64,000 bases of DNA from assembly GCA_001603075.1 (NCBI GenBank), contig LVBB01000138.1, positions 1 through 64,000 of the forward strand, in the 5' to 3' direction. How positions within the stretch are numbered: position 1 is the stretch's first letter; each line of letters opens with the position of its first letter. Source of the stretch: Phycisphaerales bacterium Planc_01 (lineage in GTDB: Bacteria > Planctomycetota > Phycisphaerae > Sedimentisphaerales > Anaerobacaceae). The translations under genes were made by a program, and so were the position numbers. Positions 1 to 8,205 of this stretch are shown here, piece after piece. The notes under the pieces were generated by a model. It ran no database searches. It was not told the DNA's origin and saw only the letters and a list, made by a program, of their open reading frames with translations.

Positions 1-15
1 CTCCTGGCGTTTCAC
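1..15 (-). CDS. Start of an off-edge gene (first five codons only)
   Basis: A GTG codon at 13-15 on the minus strand is preceded, six bases upstream, by a strong ribosome binding site (AAAGGAG, bases 22-28). It opens a frame reading MKRQE to the window edge. The product cannot be identified. The strength of the ribosome binding site is the only evidence that this is a real start. Confidence 0.4.
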
Positions 16-33
16 GGTCGACTCCTTTCGATA

Positions 34-63
34 GAGTTGGCAGTTGGGTCTTCTCGCCAACTC
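34..63. promoter_or_regulatory. Perfect 8-bp inverted repeat upstream of the edge gene
   Basis: GAGTTGGC (34-41) and GCCAACTC (56-63) form a perfect inverted repeat with a 14-base loop. It sits just upstream of the ribosome binding site of the gene starting at base 15. No T-run follows on either strand, so an operator or leader hairpin is more likely than a terminator. Confidence 0.3.
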
Positions 64-335
64 TCATCGTCAAAGAGCCGACCTTTTCATTGGGCCCTAC
101 CTCAAACTGGGGATGACTCAGGCCTTTGCTCGGTCCAGCAAGTGCAGTATCGGTGCAGATTCAGGGCAGGACCATTTCCGGCACAGAAAGCCCGGCGGGG
201 AGGCGGTACGGCATCTGTGACGATCGAACGATCGCTCACCATTTGGAAAGGAGATGTCCCCGGGAAAAAGAAACGCCTCGCTCTGGTCGACAGGCCGGAC
301 TCATCGAAACGGCATAAACCGCTCACGGCGCTCCT
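64..335. other. Stretch without a convincing gene
   Basis: Several short and medium open frames cross this stretch on both strands. None combines a good ribosome binding site with a recognisable or protein-like composition. I see no RNA gene or repeat here. Confidence 0.4.
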
Positions 336-536
336 TCACCGCGAGCGGGCCGCCGTCTGGAATCGCCTGCCTTCCAGCATGCATATCCCCTCGTCGCCAT
401 CCCTGGCACTCTCGACCCGCGTGCGTGCCGCCTCGGCGACCTTCGACACGAGCGGTCGAAATGCATCATCACGCAACACCCTCCCCCTCCTGCACGTCGC
501 TTCAGCCATACGACCCAAAGCCCTGCAACGGCTCAT
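336..536 (-). CDS. Small hypothetical protein, 66 residues
   Basis: This ATG-started frame begins 21 bases after the stop of the zinc-ribbon gene on the same strand. The product is basic and Arg/Ala-rich, with no cysteine pairs, membrane segment or recognisable motif. Purine-rich bases (GAGGCGG) lie upstream of the ATG, and a second in-frame ATG at 509 is possible. Its only support is position in line with the helicase and zinc-ribbon genes, so it may be a random frame in G+C-rich DNA. Confidence 0.25.
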   Translation of the reverse strand: MSRCRALGRMAEATCRRGRVLRDDAFRPLVSKVAEAARTRVESARDGDEGICMLEGRRFQTAARSR

Positions 537-557
537 CCGCCGGCACCGCCTCGGCCG

Positions 558-755
558 CTATCTGGCATTCGCAGGTCGCTTCTCAAACCAACGGTCTTCA
601 CACTCCGGGCCGCTGCATTCGTACCACAGGTACACCGAGCCCCTCTTCACCACACGGTCCACCTCGTGCAGCACGCGCCCGCATTTCGGGCACAGCGGCA
701 TGATTCGGGTCGGCGGCATGCGAACCTTGGCCGGCTCCACGTACGTCGTGCTCAT
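558..755 (-). CDS. Small zinc-ribbon protein downstream of the helicase
   Basis: The predicted product has 65 residues and contains a zinc-ribbon pattern: CPKCGRVL at residues 22-29 and a second pair in YECSGPECEDRW (Cys47, Cys52). The ATG at 755 follows GAAGGGCAGG. The frame stays open upstream to in-frame starts at 860 (ATG) and 953 (GTG), which would give 100 or 131 residues; the extra sequence has no clear motif, so the start is uncertain. It follows the helicase gene on the same strand after about 200 bases. The helicase also ends in zinc ribbons, so a shared nucleic-acid role is possible, but this is inference. No family name can be assigned. Confidence 0.5.
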   Translation of the reverse strand: MSTTYVEPAKVRMPPTRIMPLCPKCGRVLHEVDRVVKRGSVYLWYECSGPECEDRWFEKRPANAR

Positions 756-959
756 ATCCCTGCCCTTCAATCCAGCAACCTTCTTGTCGCCCTGCTCGGG
801 CCCGATTGCGTCCCATATTACCCCGCCCCCAACCCGCACAACATAGGCATTTCCCTCCATCGCCCATAAGCATTCCCCCCGCCTGTATCCACAACCAGAC
901 CTTCTTCGCTGAGCGGGCACTGTCCGGGGTTTCCTATAGGGTCTCTTCGCCACAAGAGA

Positions 960-3900
960 TCAGAATAGGAGCCGTTCCCTGCCAGCATTGTCATCTGGCC
1001 CTGGTTCGCTGTCCGCGCCTCCGCCGAAGTACTTTTGCAGCTTCCGGAGTTCATCTATTGGTATTATCGCGCGCATTCTTGGCAAGCGAAGATGCGTCTT
1101 GGCGAATCTCTGATGATGATGCCGATTCTTCGTACACCTCCATGCCGGTTTCCCACCCCATTCGCCATACTCAACAGGATGGCCACAACGAGCGCACGTG
1201 ATCATGCCGTTCTGGAGACCCGGTTGGTCTATGGCGCGGCTATAGCAGTCCTTGCATACGCAACGCCAGAAATAGGGATCGTCTCTGCCCTCGCACGCAA
1301 AGACCTCGCGCTGGCAAATAGGACATGTCGGCGGCCCACCTGCGTATCCCTGAAGCAGTTCACGAAGACGCAGTGTCTGTGCGTACTCGGCAAATACTCG
1401 CTTGCTGATTCGGCGCTCCATGTGTTCGCCAGTATCACGAAAGCTCAGAGGATTCAGCGATCCATCCCACAGTATGTCATTGTCTATGAAGATCAGCTTC
1501 TCATGCATGCGGCATTTGTGGATCACGACGACACCCCATTCCTGGAGCGTTCTTTCAAGAAAGCGGTACTGCGAAAGCTCTCTCTTGTCTCTATCGCAGT
1601 GCGGTCTCGTTACCACATAGACATGCACGCCGCGATCCATGGCAGCCTTAAGTTGTGGCTCAACCAGAGATAATCTGTTTTGTGTAAGAAACGGCGAGTA
1701 TATCACGATCTGCTCTTTGGCGCCGGCTATATCCGGTCTCAGATACCTGTCAAAGTTCTCTTGAGTCACGACCATTCGGGCCTCCGGCGACACGGTTGTT
1801 CCCCCATAGACTGTCGCCTGTGCTTGGGCTGCTCTTGCAGCCAGACCTTTCTTGACCACATCTCCCGCAGATACACTCGGATAATGCCCCCGAAGGAAAG
1901 GGACAAGCTCGCCCCCAAGAAATGCGTTCTTGGAGAGTTTCCAGATGTAGTCAAAGTCGCCAACAATGATCAGACGGCGCTTGGCGCGTGTAAGAGCCAC
2001 ATTGATCAAGCGTTTGGTGTTGTTGTCGTATTTTGGTGTGAACATCCCCACCCGCCATTGAGGCTCGTCATTGACGAGGTCAAAGATCACAAGGTCGGCT
2101 TCAGAGCCCTGAAAACTGTGTGCGGTTCCTACCCTGACCTCACCGGTCAGTTCCTCCTCACTGGCCATTATTTCAAGCAGTCTCGTGTGCGGTCTATAGG
2201 GCGACACAATCAGGATACGGGGCTCCTGCCCGTCCTGCCACCGAGGGCGGTCTTCATGCAGAAGTTGCCCCGCAATGTCGATGCAAACAGCGGCAGACAG
2301 GAAGTTTAATCGACTTGCCCCTCTCGTCCGTGGAACACTGGTCACCCAGGCATTCAGGCCCCCGGTATCAACGAGCAGTACGGGCGAATCGTATCCCCAA
2401 TCGTGGTCATACCAATCGCTGATGTTGTCCTCTTCGCACACCTTGCCAGCGTCAGTCAGTTTCCCGTCGTATATCAGAGAATTCGCAATGGTGCTTATAC
2501 TGGGATGCATTCGATATTGCTCTGTGAGATGAACGAACGAGGGATTCGCATCAGTGATTCCCGCGGCCTCAAATATGTCGCGGCCTAACCACTTGGTTGC
2601 GAGTTCTTGCGTGGAGATAACAATGGGAGGCAGTTGCTTGGGATCTCCGACCAGCACACCGTTTGATGTGGCTACGCTCGCAGCCACCCATACGGCTGGA
2701 ATTGGTGCCATTGACGCCTCGTCCACTATCACCGTGTCAAAAGTGCGATTCTGAATTGAGTCTCGAAGATATGCTCGCGTCAAGGTGGTTGCCACGACTC
2801 GGGCATCTCGAATCACCAGTTCCTCAACTCGCTTGAGGTCTTCTTCGATCGAACGCAACTCGGATTCCATTGCCTGGATCTCTGCGTTCAAATCATCTCG
2901 CTCTGCCAAGACATGATCCAATTCTACGTTCTTGGTGAGCTGCATTGCGTCTTGATAGGCAGCTTCAATGCTTGCCAGCATTTCTTCCAGAGAGTCTTCG
3001 GCGTCCTGAGCAAGCCCGAGAAATGTCAACGCGTTCAGACGACTACGCAGCAGTGTGCTCAAGTCTGCCGTATCATTCCGCAGGTTCCGCGTCAAGTCCT
3101 TGACTCGGCTATTGGTCTCCTGAGCCTCCGTCTCATGGGCTGCTGCTCGCCGTAGAACGTCCTTTGTGTCACAGGCGTAAGTGTCATAGAAGTGATCGAC
3201 TGTTTGTGCCAAATCCGCTCGATCCTGTTCAAGCAGGCGTAACTTCCCATTGAGCCCGTCAAGTGCCAAGCCCTGTTCTCCGAGAGCCTTCTCTATTTCT
3301 TGAACCTTGCTGGTTTGTTCTTCCGGACTTGGCAGGCCCTTCCATTTCCTCACCAGCCAGCCGGCCACGCATGTTTGGCCCAGAACAACCTTTGCCTGGG
3401 ACAACTCCACAGCAATCCTATCGGCCGTCGCCATACCTGCAGCGATCTCATTTGAAGCAGCCGCCAGTGACCTCTCGACCTCGGCAAGGTGTGATGCGGT
3501 CTTCTCGGTGTGCTCGGCGTCCGCCCGTGCTTTGGCATAGAAATCGACTTGTGATGTGAGTTCCTGCTGAACAGTCCGAAGTCTGCCAACCTCAGCCTCT
3601 TGCCTCCGAATAGCGTTCAATTCCTCGCGCATCCTGGGGATGTCGCCCTTGGCAAGATCCACCCATTCGCGAAGTTCAATCGTCCTGCAGAGGGCTTTCA
3701 CCTCTTCTGTCTTCATCTGCTTTGTACGTTCCAGAGTCGTCCGTCGCTCGACGAGTGCTTCGGAGCGTCGTTCGACATGGGTGCTCAAGAGCAAATCCGG
3801 TCTTTCCTTTAACTGCGCGTCTTTGGGATCACCAACTCTGACCACCAGCCCCTTCTGGCGATCACAATCGTTAAGATGCTCGTCCATCTTGAGCAGCGCT

Positions 3901-4565
3901 TGGTCAACAGCTATGTTCGTGTGTGACGCAATCAGCACAGATCTTTGCCTCTGCATCATTTCGTTGGCAATCGCGCCTATCGTCCGGCTCTTGCCTGTGC
4001 CTGGAGGGCCCTGGATGAAGGCTGCATCGAATCCCAAGCTTGTCGCGAGAGCCTGATTTTGTTCAGGGTTGAGACTGTAGGGACGTCCGTCCACGAGTGC
4101 GACCGAACCGTGTACACCCGCTCCGAGTAGCCTGTCCCCGACCACATTGGTGGAGCCAGCTTTGGCCTCGATTCGTTCGATGAGCTTCCGCATCAGGAGC
4201 GTCAAGTTGCTCTGCAGCCGAGCGGTAGCTACGAACGGACCGAGGTCTTCGGGTACACTTAGGGTGATGACCATTCCATCAACGGAGACAACGGAGACCT
4301 CAAGTGGTTTACGATCTGGCAGGTAGAGATTGCCGGGGGCATCTCCGGGAAGGTTCAGAGCGTTCTCAATCTCGAAAGAGTATTGGGTGTTTCCGCCAAT
4401 CTGCCCAATCCGCTTGCCATTGATTAACGGCACGGCTGAACTTGCCTCGCGGCTACTGGCTGCAGCTATCTCCTGCTCCAATGCCGTACGAAACTCCGCC
4501 AAGCGTGAGCTGAGGATTATCTCCTGGTTGATGTCTCTATCGGCGCAATCTCTCTGACGTCCCAC
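960..4565 (-). CDS. SF1 helicase fused to PLD nuclease and zinc ribbons (Mokosh type II-like)
   Basis: This 1201-residue protein has a full set of superfamily-1 (COG1112/UPF1-like) helicase motifs: GPPGTGKS (about 186-193), DEAS (about 615-618), GDPKQLPP (about 640), TEQYRMHPS (about 681), GTAHSFQGSE (about 813) and INVALTRAKRR (about 854). A charged coiled-coil region of roughly 300 residues (about 280-590) separates motifs I and II. After the helicase comes one PLD motif, HEKLIFID followed six residues later by GS (about 1021-1036). Two cysteine clusters follow: CPIC with CVCKDC, then CARC with a Cys/His tail. Known family context: Mokosh type II (MkoC) is a single anti-phage protein joining a COG1112-type helicase and a PLD domain. 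Assignment to it is inference. The start chosen is GTG at 4563-4565, six bases after AGGGGAG; a TTG eight codons upstream is the alternative. Confidence 0.85.
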   Translation of the reverse strand: MGRQRDCADRDINQEIILSSRLAEFRTALEQEIAAASSREASSAVPLINGKRIGQIGGNTQYSFEIENALNLPGDAPGNLYLPDRKPLEVSVVSVDGMVITLSVPEDLGPFVATARLQSNLTLLMRKLIERIEAKAGSTNVVGDRLLGAGVHGSVALVDGRPYSLNPEQNQALATSLGFDAAFIQGPPGTGKSRTIGAIANEMMQRQRSVLIASHTNIAVDQALLKMDEHLNDCDRQKGLVVRVGDPKDAQLKERPDLLLSTHVERRSEALVERRTTLERTKQMKTEEVKALCRTIELREWVDLAKGDIPRMREELNAIRRQEAEVGRLRTVQQELTSQVDFYAKARADAEHTEKTASHLAEVERSLAAASNEIAAGMATADRIAVELSQAKVVLGQTCVAGWLVRKWKGLPSPEEQTSKVQEIEKALGEQGLALDGLNGKLRLLEQDRADLAQTVDHFYDTYACDTKDVLRRAAAHETEAQETNSRVKDLTRNLRNDTADLSTLLRSRLNALTFLGLAQDAEDSLEEMLASIEAAYQDAMQLTKNVELDHVLAERDDLNAEIQAMESELRSIEEDLKRVEELVIRDARVVATTLTRAYLRDSIQNRTFDTVIVDEASMAPIPAVWVAASVATSNGVLVGDPKQLPPIVISTQELATKWLGRDIFEAAGITDANPSFVHLTEQYRMHPSISTIANSLIYDGKLTDAGKVCEEDNISDWYDHDWGYDSPVLLVDTGGLNAWVTSVPRTRGASRLNFLSAAVCIDIAGQLLHEDRPRWQDGQEPRILIVSPYRPHTRLLEIMASEEELTGEVRVGTAHSFQGSEADLVIFDLVNDEPQWRVGMFTPKYDNNTKRLINVALTRAKRRLIIVGDFDYIWKLSKNAFLGGELVPFLRGHYPSVSAGDVVKKGLAARAAQAQATVYGGTTVSPEARMVVTQENFDRYLRPDIAGAKEQIVIYSPFLTQNRLSLVEPQLKAAMDRGVHVYVVTRPHCDRDKRELSQYRFLERTLQEWGVVVIHKCRMHEKLIFIDNDILWDGSLNPLSFRDTGEHMERRISKRVFAEYAQTLRLRELLQGYAGGPPTCPICQREVFACEGRDDPYFWRCVCKDCYSRAIDQPGLQNGMITCARCGHPVEYGEWGGKPAWRCTKNRHHHQRFAKTHLRLPRMRAIIPIDELRKLQKYFGGGADSEPGPDDNAGRERLLF

Positions 4566-4726
4566 CGCCAACTCCCCTTGCAGTCGCAACCCATGCCTAC
4601 TTCTGTCTTATCGGCGCATGATAACCCAGAAATGAAGTGAATTCGAGGTCGGAGCCTGAAAAGATCGGGCGTGGGAGAGAACAAATATGGGTTTCGGAAT
4701 AGCTGGTACGAACGACAGGTGACCAG

Positions 4727-4840
4727 ATGCAAGTCACGGAAATCCTGCTACGGATCGGGGCGCTGATCCTGATGCAGCCGGAGCTGGACGGCAACTACAA
4801 GGCGGTCAAGGCCGACACATACCCCTGGCCGCAATCCTGA
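4727..4840 (+). CDS. Possible 37-residue small ORF or gene remnant
   Basis: An ATG-to-TGA frame encodes a 37-residue peptide that looks protein-like, with EILLRIGALILMQPELDGNY in the middle and an aromatic C-terminus (TYPWPQS). The upstream sequence ACAGGTGACCAG is only a weak ribosome binding site, and an in-frame stop lies eight codons upstream. It sits alone between the helicase and hemerythrin genes, next to repeat-like DNA. It could be the 3' remnant of a lost gene or a true small protein. No family is recognised. Confidence 0.25.
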   Translation: MQVTEILLRIGALILMQPELDGNYKAVKADTYPWPQS

Positions 4841-4969
4841 GGGCCCAGGATAGAGGGGTGGCAGCCTCAAGGCGCAGCGAAGCGGAGCCTTGGGGATGGC
4901 GTACGCGCGGGGCTGCTTGTTGGCCGCGCACAAGATACGGGCGACGGGCGACGCGATACGGCGTCGATC
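4841..4969. repeat. Repeat-like, hairpin-forming intergenic DNA
   Basis: This stretch carries no gene. It holds an inverted repeat, CAAGGC (4868-4873) with GCCTTG (4887-4892), around a GCAGCGAAGCGGA loop. Further on it has direct repeats of GATACGG (4934-4940 and 4955-4961) separated by two copies of GCGACG. Such short iterated words between genes resemble dispersed intergenic repeats. The window contains only one copy, so the dispersal is not shown here. Confidence 0.35.
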
Positions 4970-5374
4970 TCAGCGGACGGGGGCGGCGAGGAATTGGGCG
5001 TACTTCTTGTCCTGCTGCATGATGTGGCTGACGAGCCAGTCCTTGAGGAACCCGCCGAGACTGACGGACGGGACCATCTGGCCCGCCTGGACCTTGGCGT
5101 TCAGGTCCCGCACCTTGGCGGTGAGCTGGTCGTGCAGGGCCTTGTGGCCGGGCAGGTGCGGATAGCCGCACTCGCGCATCAGGCGCTCTTCGGCCGCGAA
5201 GTGCACCTTCGTGTACATCGCCAGCTCGCCGAGAACGTCCTTCTTCACGTCATCGCCCTGGCCCGACGACATGGCCTCGTACAGGCGGTTGATCAGCTCA
5301 ACAAGCTTCTTGTGCTGGCGATCCATCTCGACCACGCCGACGGACAGTTCTTCGCTCCATTGCATCAGGGCCAT
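4970..5374 (-). CDS. Bacteriohemerythrin
   Basis: This is a 134-residue single-domain hemerythrin that binds O2 at a carboxylate-bridged di-iron site. All seven canonical ligands are present at standard positions: His21, His58, Glu62, His77, His81, His117 and Asp122, seen in VHFAAEE, HKALH and SHIMQQD. There is no signal peptide or membrane segment, so it is cytoplasmic. The ATG at 5374 follows GGGAGAA and is preferred over an upstream TTG. In anaerobes such proteins are thought to store, scavenge or sense oxygen. It is separated from the LptC-like gene upstream by about 140 bases and need not share its function. Confidence 0.9.
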   Translation of the reverse strand: MALMQWSEELSVGVVEMDRQHKKLVELINRLYEAMSSGQGDDVKKDVLGELAMYTKVHFAAEERLMRECGYPHLPGHKALHDQLTAKVRDLNAKVQAGQMVPSVSLGGFLKDWLVSHIMQQDKKYAQFLAAPVR

Positions 5375-5514
5375 GAGGCATTCTCCCAAATCCGATTCTG
5401 CGAACGGCGTGACGATCGGCTCGCGGCCCTCATACGGACCATCCGACCGCCCCGCCGCTTCTCATCGGCCGAGTGGGTCGAGGACTTGAGCGAAATGTCG
5501 AGGCCGGGCGGCGG

Positions 5515-7686
5515 TCAGGGGCGAAGCTGGATGGTGCCGGGGCCGAGGCCTTCGGCTTTGGTGGCGCCGGTGGTGAGGTTCATGCGGATGCGATCGACGG
5601 GGGCGCCGTTGAACGAGCAGGGCTGCCGGCTGTCGCCATTGACGGTGACGAGGGTCTGCGGGTGGTCATAGAACAGGACCGCGCCGTTGAAGCGGTTGAG
5701 GGGATCCTCGTAGGCGATGCCCTGCGAGGCAGTGAGCGAGAGCAGGTCGGTGTGTCCGCGTTCGGTCTGGGTCAGGACGATCTCGATGCGTCCGGCGTCG
5801 GCCTGGACGTGCCGCTTGTCATAGCTGCCGTCGATCTGCGGGAAGTAGTCGAGCAGGATCTGGCGGTCCGTCGCGTCGGCGACGATCGTGTTGGTCTGCG
5901 CCGAATAGGTCAGCGAGTCGAAGCCGGTCAGGAAGGCGAAGCACGGCTGGCGCAGACTGAACTCGTTCGGTTCGATCGGCGTCTCGGGCGCCTGGCCGTT
6001 GTGCAGGCGGATCTCGCCCGGGCCGGTGACGGCGAAGGTCTGGGCGTCGTTCTCGAAATCGAGGCGAAGCGAGTGGAGCTCGACCCAGCCGATCAGTTCC
6101 TCGGCCTGGCGTCGCAGAGCGCGCACCGCCACGGGGCCGCCGGAGGCCTCGAACCGCGACAGACCGATCCTTCTCCTGTCCGACCTGGAGTTGGGGTCCT
6201 CGAACAGATCGACGGCCAGCATCGGCGCCGTGAGCATGTACTCATAAGCAAAATCCGTTTCTGCCTTGTGCAGCGTCACAATGCAATTGCCGTCGAGCTG
6301 GAGGCGTCTGGAAGATGCGATGAACCGAACCGAATCCTGGGCGCTGATGGTCACGGGCATCAGCTCGGCATCCGGATCGCGTCCGGTCAGATCGTTCGGA
6401 TCCAGCGCAAACGCCATGCTGACCGGACCGGCCAGCGTCAAGTCCGTCGTCGAAACGTCAAAGTCGATTCGATGAGCGACGAGCCTTTGGAGATTCGGGT
6501 CCGCAACCGCCGGCAGGTTCGCATCGGCCACCGGTGCGACCGTGTCGAGCCCCAGCGCGCCCAGATCGGGCTCCAGGCTGCGAGAGCCCTTCGGGGCAAT
6601 CACGAGTCCGCCATCGCAGGTCACGACGATATCGAAGAACGATTCGGGAATCGCATCGAGAGCCATCGCCGGCGAGGGGCGGGTGTCCATCGCCCTCGGT
6701 CCGGGATATGGCAGCTCATTGGGCTCGACCACCGGGGCAGCCGGAACCGGGTCATCGGTGGAGTCGGCCTTCGGCTCGTCCCGCCCGGACCCGGACCAGA
6801 GGATGTTGCCGATCACAAGACGGTCCTTGGCGACGACCTTCTGCTCGGGTGTGGTGATCGTCACATTCCGATGAAAGACACACTCGTAACGATCCGGCCC
6901 GGCATCGGAGGCCGCCTGCACGACCTTGCCGGGTGCGGCGGGATCAGCAACGGCCTCTGAGGAGCCCTCTCGGCCCGGGGCGGTGCCTGAAAGAGAGGCG
7001 AACTCGTCGCTTCGCAGACGCAGGCTCTCGATGTCTTTGATGCGGAACAGCTCCAGCCGGCTGCGCGATTCGTCGTAAAGCAGTTCCATGCCGCGCCCGG
7101 TGAGTTGGGCACTACGCGAGATGAACTTGACGGCGCCGGTTGTCGAGAACAACGATTGCTCGGCAATAAACGCCACGTCGTCGAGATAGATGAACAGATC
7201 TTTCGGGTCGTTCGGATCGGCCGCGAAGACGTGAATGACCACATTGCCCGAGAAGGTCGCGTCGTCCGGCGAGGGCCGATCGAAGGCGGTGTCCAGTTCG
7301 AGTTCTCCACGATCTGCCGTGACGCGGCAGTTGACCTCGCCGAGGAACAGCCTCATGTATGGATTCGTGATGACCCACTGGTTGCCCTCGGTATACAGCA
7401 GTTCTTCAAATCCGAACTCCCGGTCGATGCGGCCGGTGTGGTCCGTGTGGAACAGGCGCGTCTGTCGGATACCCCCGATTCCCACCCCGCCGATCAGGCC
7501 CATATCGCCGCTCGACTGGGACAAGCGGCTGTCTCTGGTCGAATCCACAATTCGGTCCCGCGCGTCCATGTCCATGACCGGCCCGCCCCCCGTCTGCATA
7601 TAGGCCAGGTACGCCAGAATCATGACGCCCAGGACAACGAATCCAATAGCGAATTTGCGTAGATTCACAGTATCCGCCCAATCCAC
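5515..7686 (-). CDS. LptC/LptA-like LPS export protein, very long form
   Basis: The protein has 723 residues and one N-terminal membrane segment (about residues 10-30), followed by a large periplasmic region of beta-rich OstA/LptC-like sequence. It lies directly after kdsC, in the same place as lptC in the enterobacterial kdsD-kdsC-lptC order. Known LptC proteins are about 190 residues: a membrane anchor plus one beta-jellyroll that hands LPS to LptA. The length here suggests several jellyroll repeats, or a joined LptC-LptA bridge. It has many DPND-type loops, common in this window. The start is a GTG seven bases after the kdsC stop; another GTG seven codons in is possible. Function is inferred mainly from context and fold type. 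Confidence 0.7.
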   Translation of the reverse strand: MDWADTVNLRKFAIGFVVLGVMILAYLAYMQTGGGPVMDMDARDRIVDSTRDSRLSQSSGDMGLIGGVGIGGIRQTRLFHTDHTGRIDREFGFEELLYTEGNQWVITNPYMRLFLGEVNCRVTADRGELELDTAFDRPSPDDATFSGNVVIHVFAADPNDPKDLFIYLDDVAFIAEQSLFSTTGAVKFISRSAQLTGRGMELLYDESRSRLELFRIKDIESLRLRSDEFASLSGTAPGREGSSEAVADPAAPGKVVQAASDAGPDRYECVFHRNVTITTPEQKVVAKDRLVIGNILWSGSGRDEPKADSTDDPVPAAPVVEPNELPYPGPRAMDTRPSPAMALDAIPESFFDIVVTCDGGLVIAPKGSRSLEPDLGALGLDTVAPVADANLPAVADPNLQRLVAHRIDFDVSTTDLTLAGPVSMAFALDPNDLTGRDPDAELMPVTISAQDSVRFIASSRRLQLDGNCIVTLHKAETDFAYEYMLTAPMLAVDLFEDPNSRSDRRRIGLSRFEASGGPVAVRALRRQAEELIGWVELHSLRLDFENDAQTFAVTGPGEIRLHNGQAPETPIEPNEFSLRQPCFAFLTGFDSLTYSAQTNTIVADATDRQILLDYFPQIDGSYDKRHVQADAGRIEIVLTQTERGHTDLLSLTASQGIAYEDPLNRFNGAVLFYDHPQTLVTVNGDSRQPCSFNGAPVDRIRMNLTTGATKAEGLGPGTIQLRP

Positions 7687-7692
7687 TCGCCG

Positions 7693-8205
7693 CTACGCGA
7701 GATATCGTTCCATCAGGGCCTTCCATCGGCCGGAGTTCTTGAGGATGTACTCGATCACCTCGCGCACGGCCCCCTGCCCTCCCCGGCGCGTCGTCACGTA
7801 GTCGGCCTCTTGCTTGACCTCATCGACGGCGTTGGCCGGCGCGACGCCCAGCCCGACGAAGCGGATCGCCGGCAGATCCGGCAGATCGTCACCGACGTAG
7901 GCGACGCCCTCCGGCTTCAGATGTAGCGCCTCGATCAGTTTCTGCAGCGCCGGCAGCTTGAAGTGGCAATCCTGGATGACGTGGGCGATCTCCAGTTGAT
8001 CGGCCCGCCGCTGCGTCGACTCGGAATACCGCCCGCTCAGCAGGGCCGTCTTGCCGCCGGCCCGCTGCCACATGCGAATCCCATGCCCATCGAGGGTATG
8101 GAAACACTTGCTCTCGCTGCCGTCGCCATGCACGATGAGTTGACCGTCGGTCAGCACGCCGTCCACATCGAGGACCAGCAATTCGATCGCGTCGAGGTTC
8201 GTCAT
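7693..8205 (-). CDS. kdsC: 3-deoxy-D-manno-octulosonate-8-phosphate phosphatase (KdsC)
   Basis: This 170-residue HAD-family phosphatase has no cap domain. It has the nucleophile motif LDVDGVLTDG (Asp13 and Asp15), a Lys in the middle (HFKLPALQKL) and the acidic motif YVGDDLPDLP. It releases phosphate from Kdo 8-phosphate in the cytoplasm, giving Kdo for lipid A core. The ATG at 8205 overlaps the kdsD stop by ATGA, indicating translational coupling. Length and motifs match the family. Confidence 0.93.
   Translation of the reverse strand: MTNLDAIELLVLDVDGVLTDGQLIVHGDGSESKCFHTLDGHGIRMWQRAGGKTALLSGRYSESTQRRADQLEIAHVIQDCHFKLPALQKLIEALHLKPEGVAYVGDDLPDLPAIRFVGLGVAPANAVDEVKQEADYVTTRRGGQGAVREVIEYILKNSGRWKALMERYLA

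Noticed and set aside
37-846. A 269-codon open frame on the plus strand near the left edge
   Set aside because: It starts from TTG without a ribosome binding site, has no recognisable motif and is very rich in Arg, Ser and Pro, typical of a shadow frame in G+C-rich DNA opposite the zinc-ribbon gene.
4590-4720. Possible promoter of the helicase gene on the minus strand
   Set aside because: A TATCAT-like -10 can be found, but no acceptable -35 lies at the right distance, so it is not listed.
5473-6960. A 495-codon plus-strand frame opposite the LptC-like gene
   Set aside because: It is the mirror of a real coding frame, with Arg/Gly/Asp-rich sequence and no domain; the minus-strand protein has a membrane anchor and the right context.
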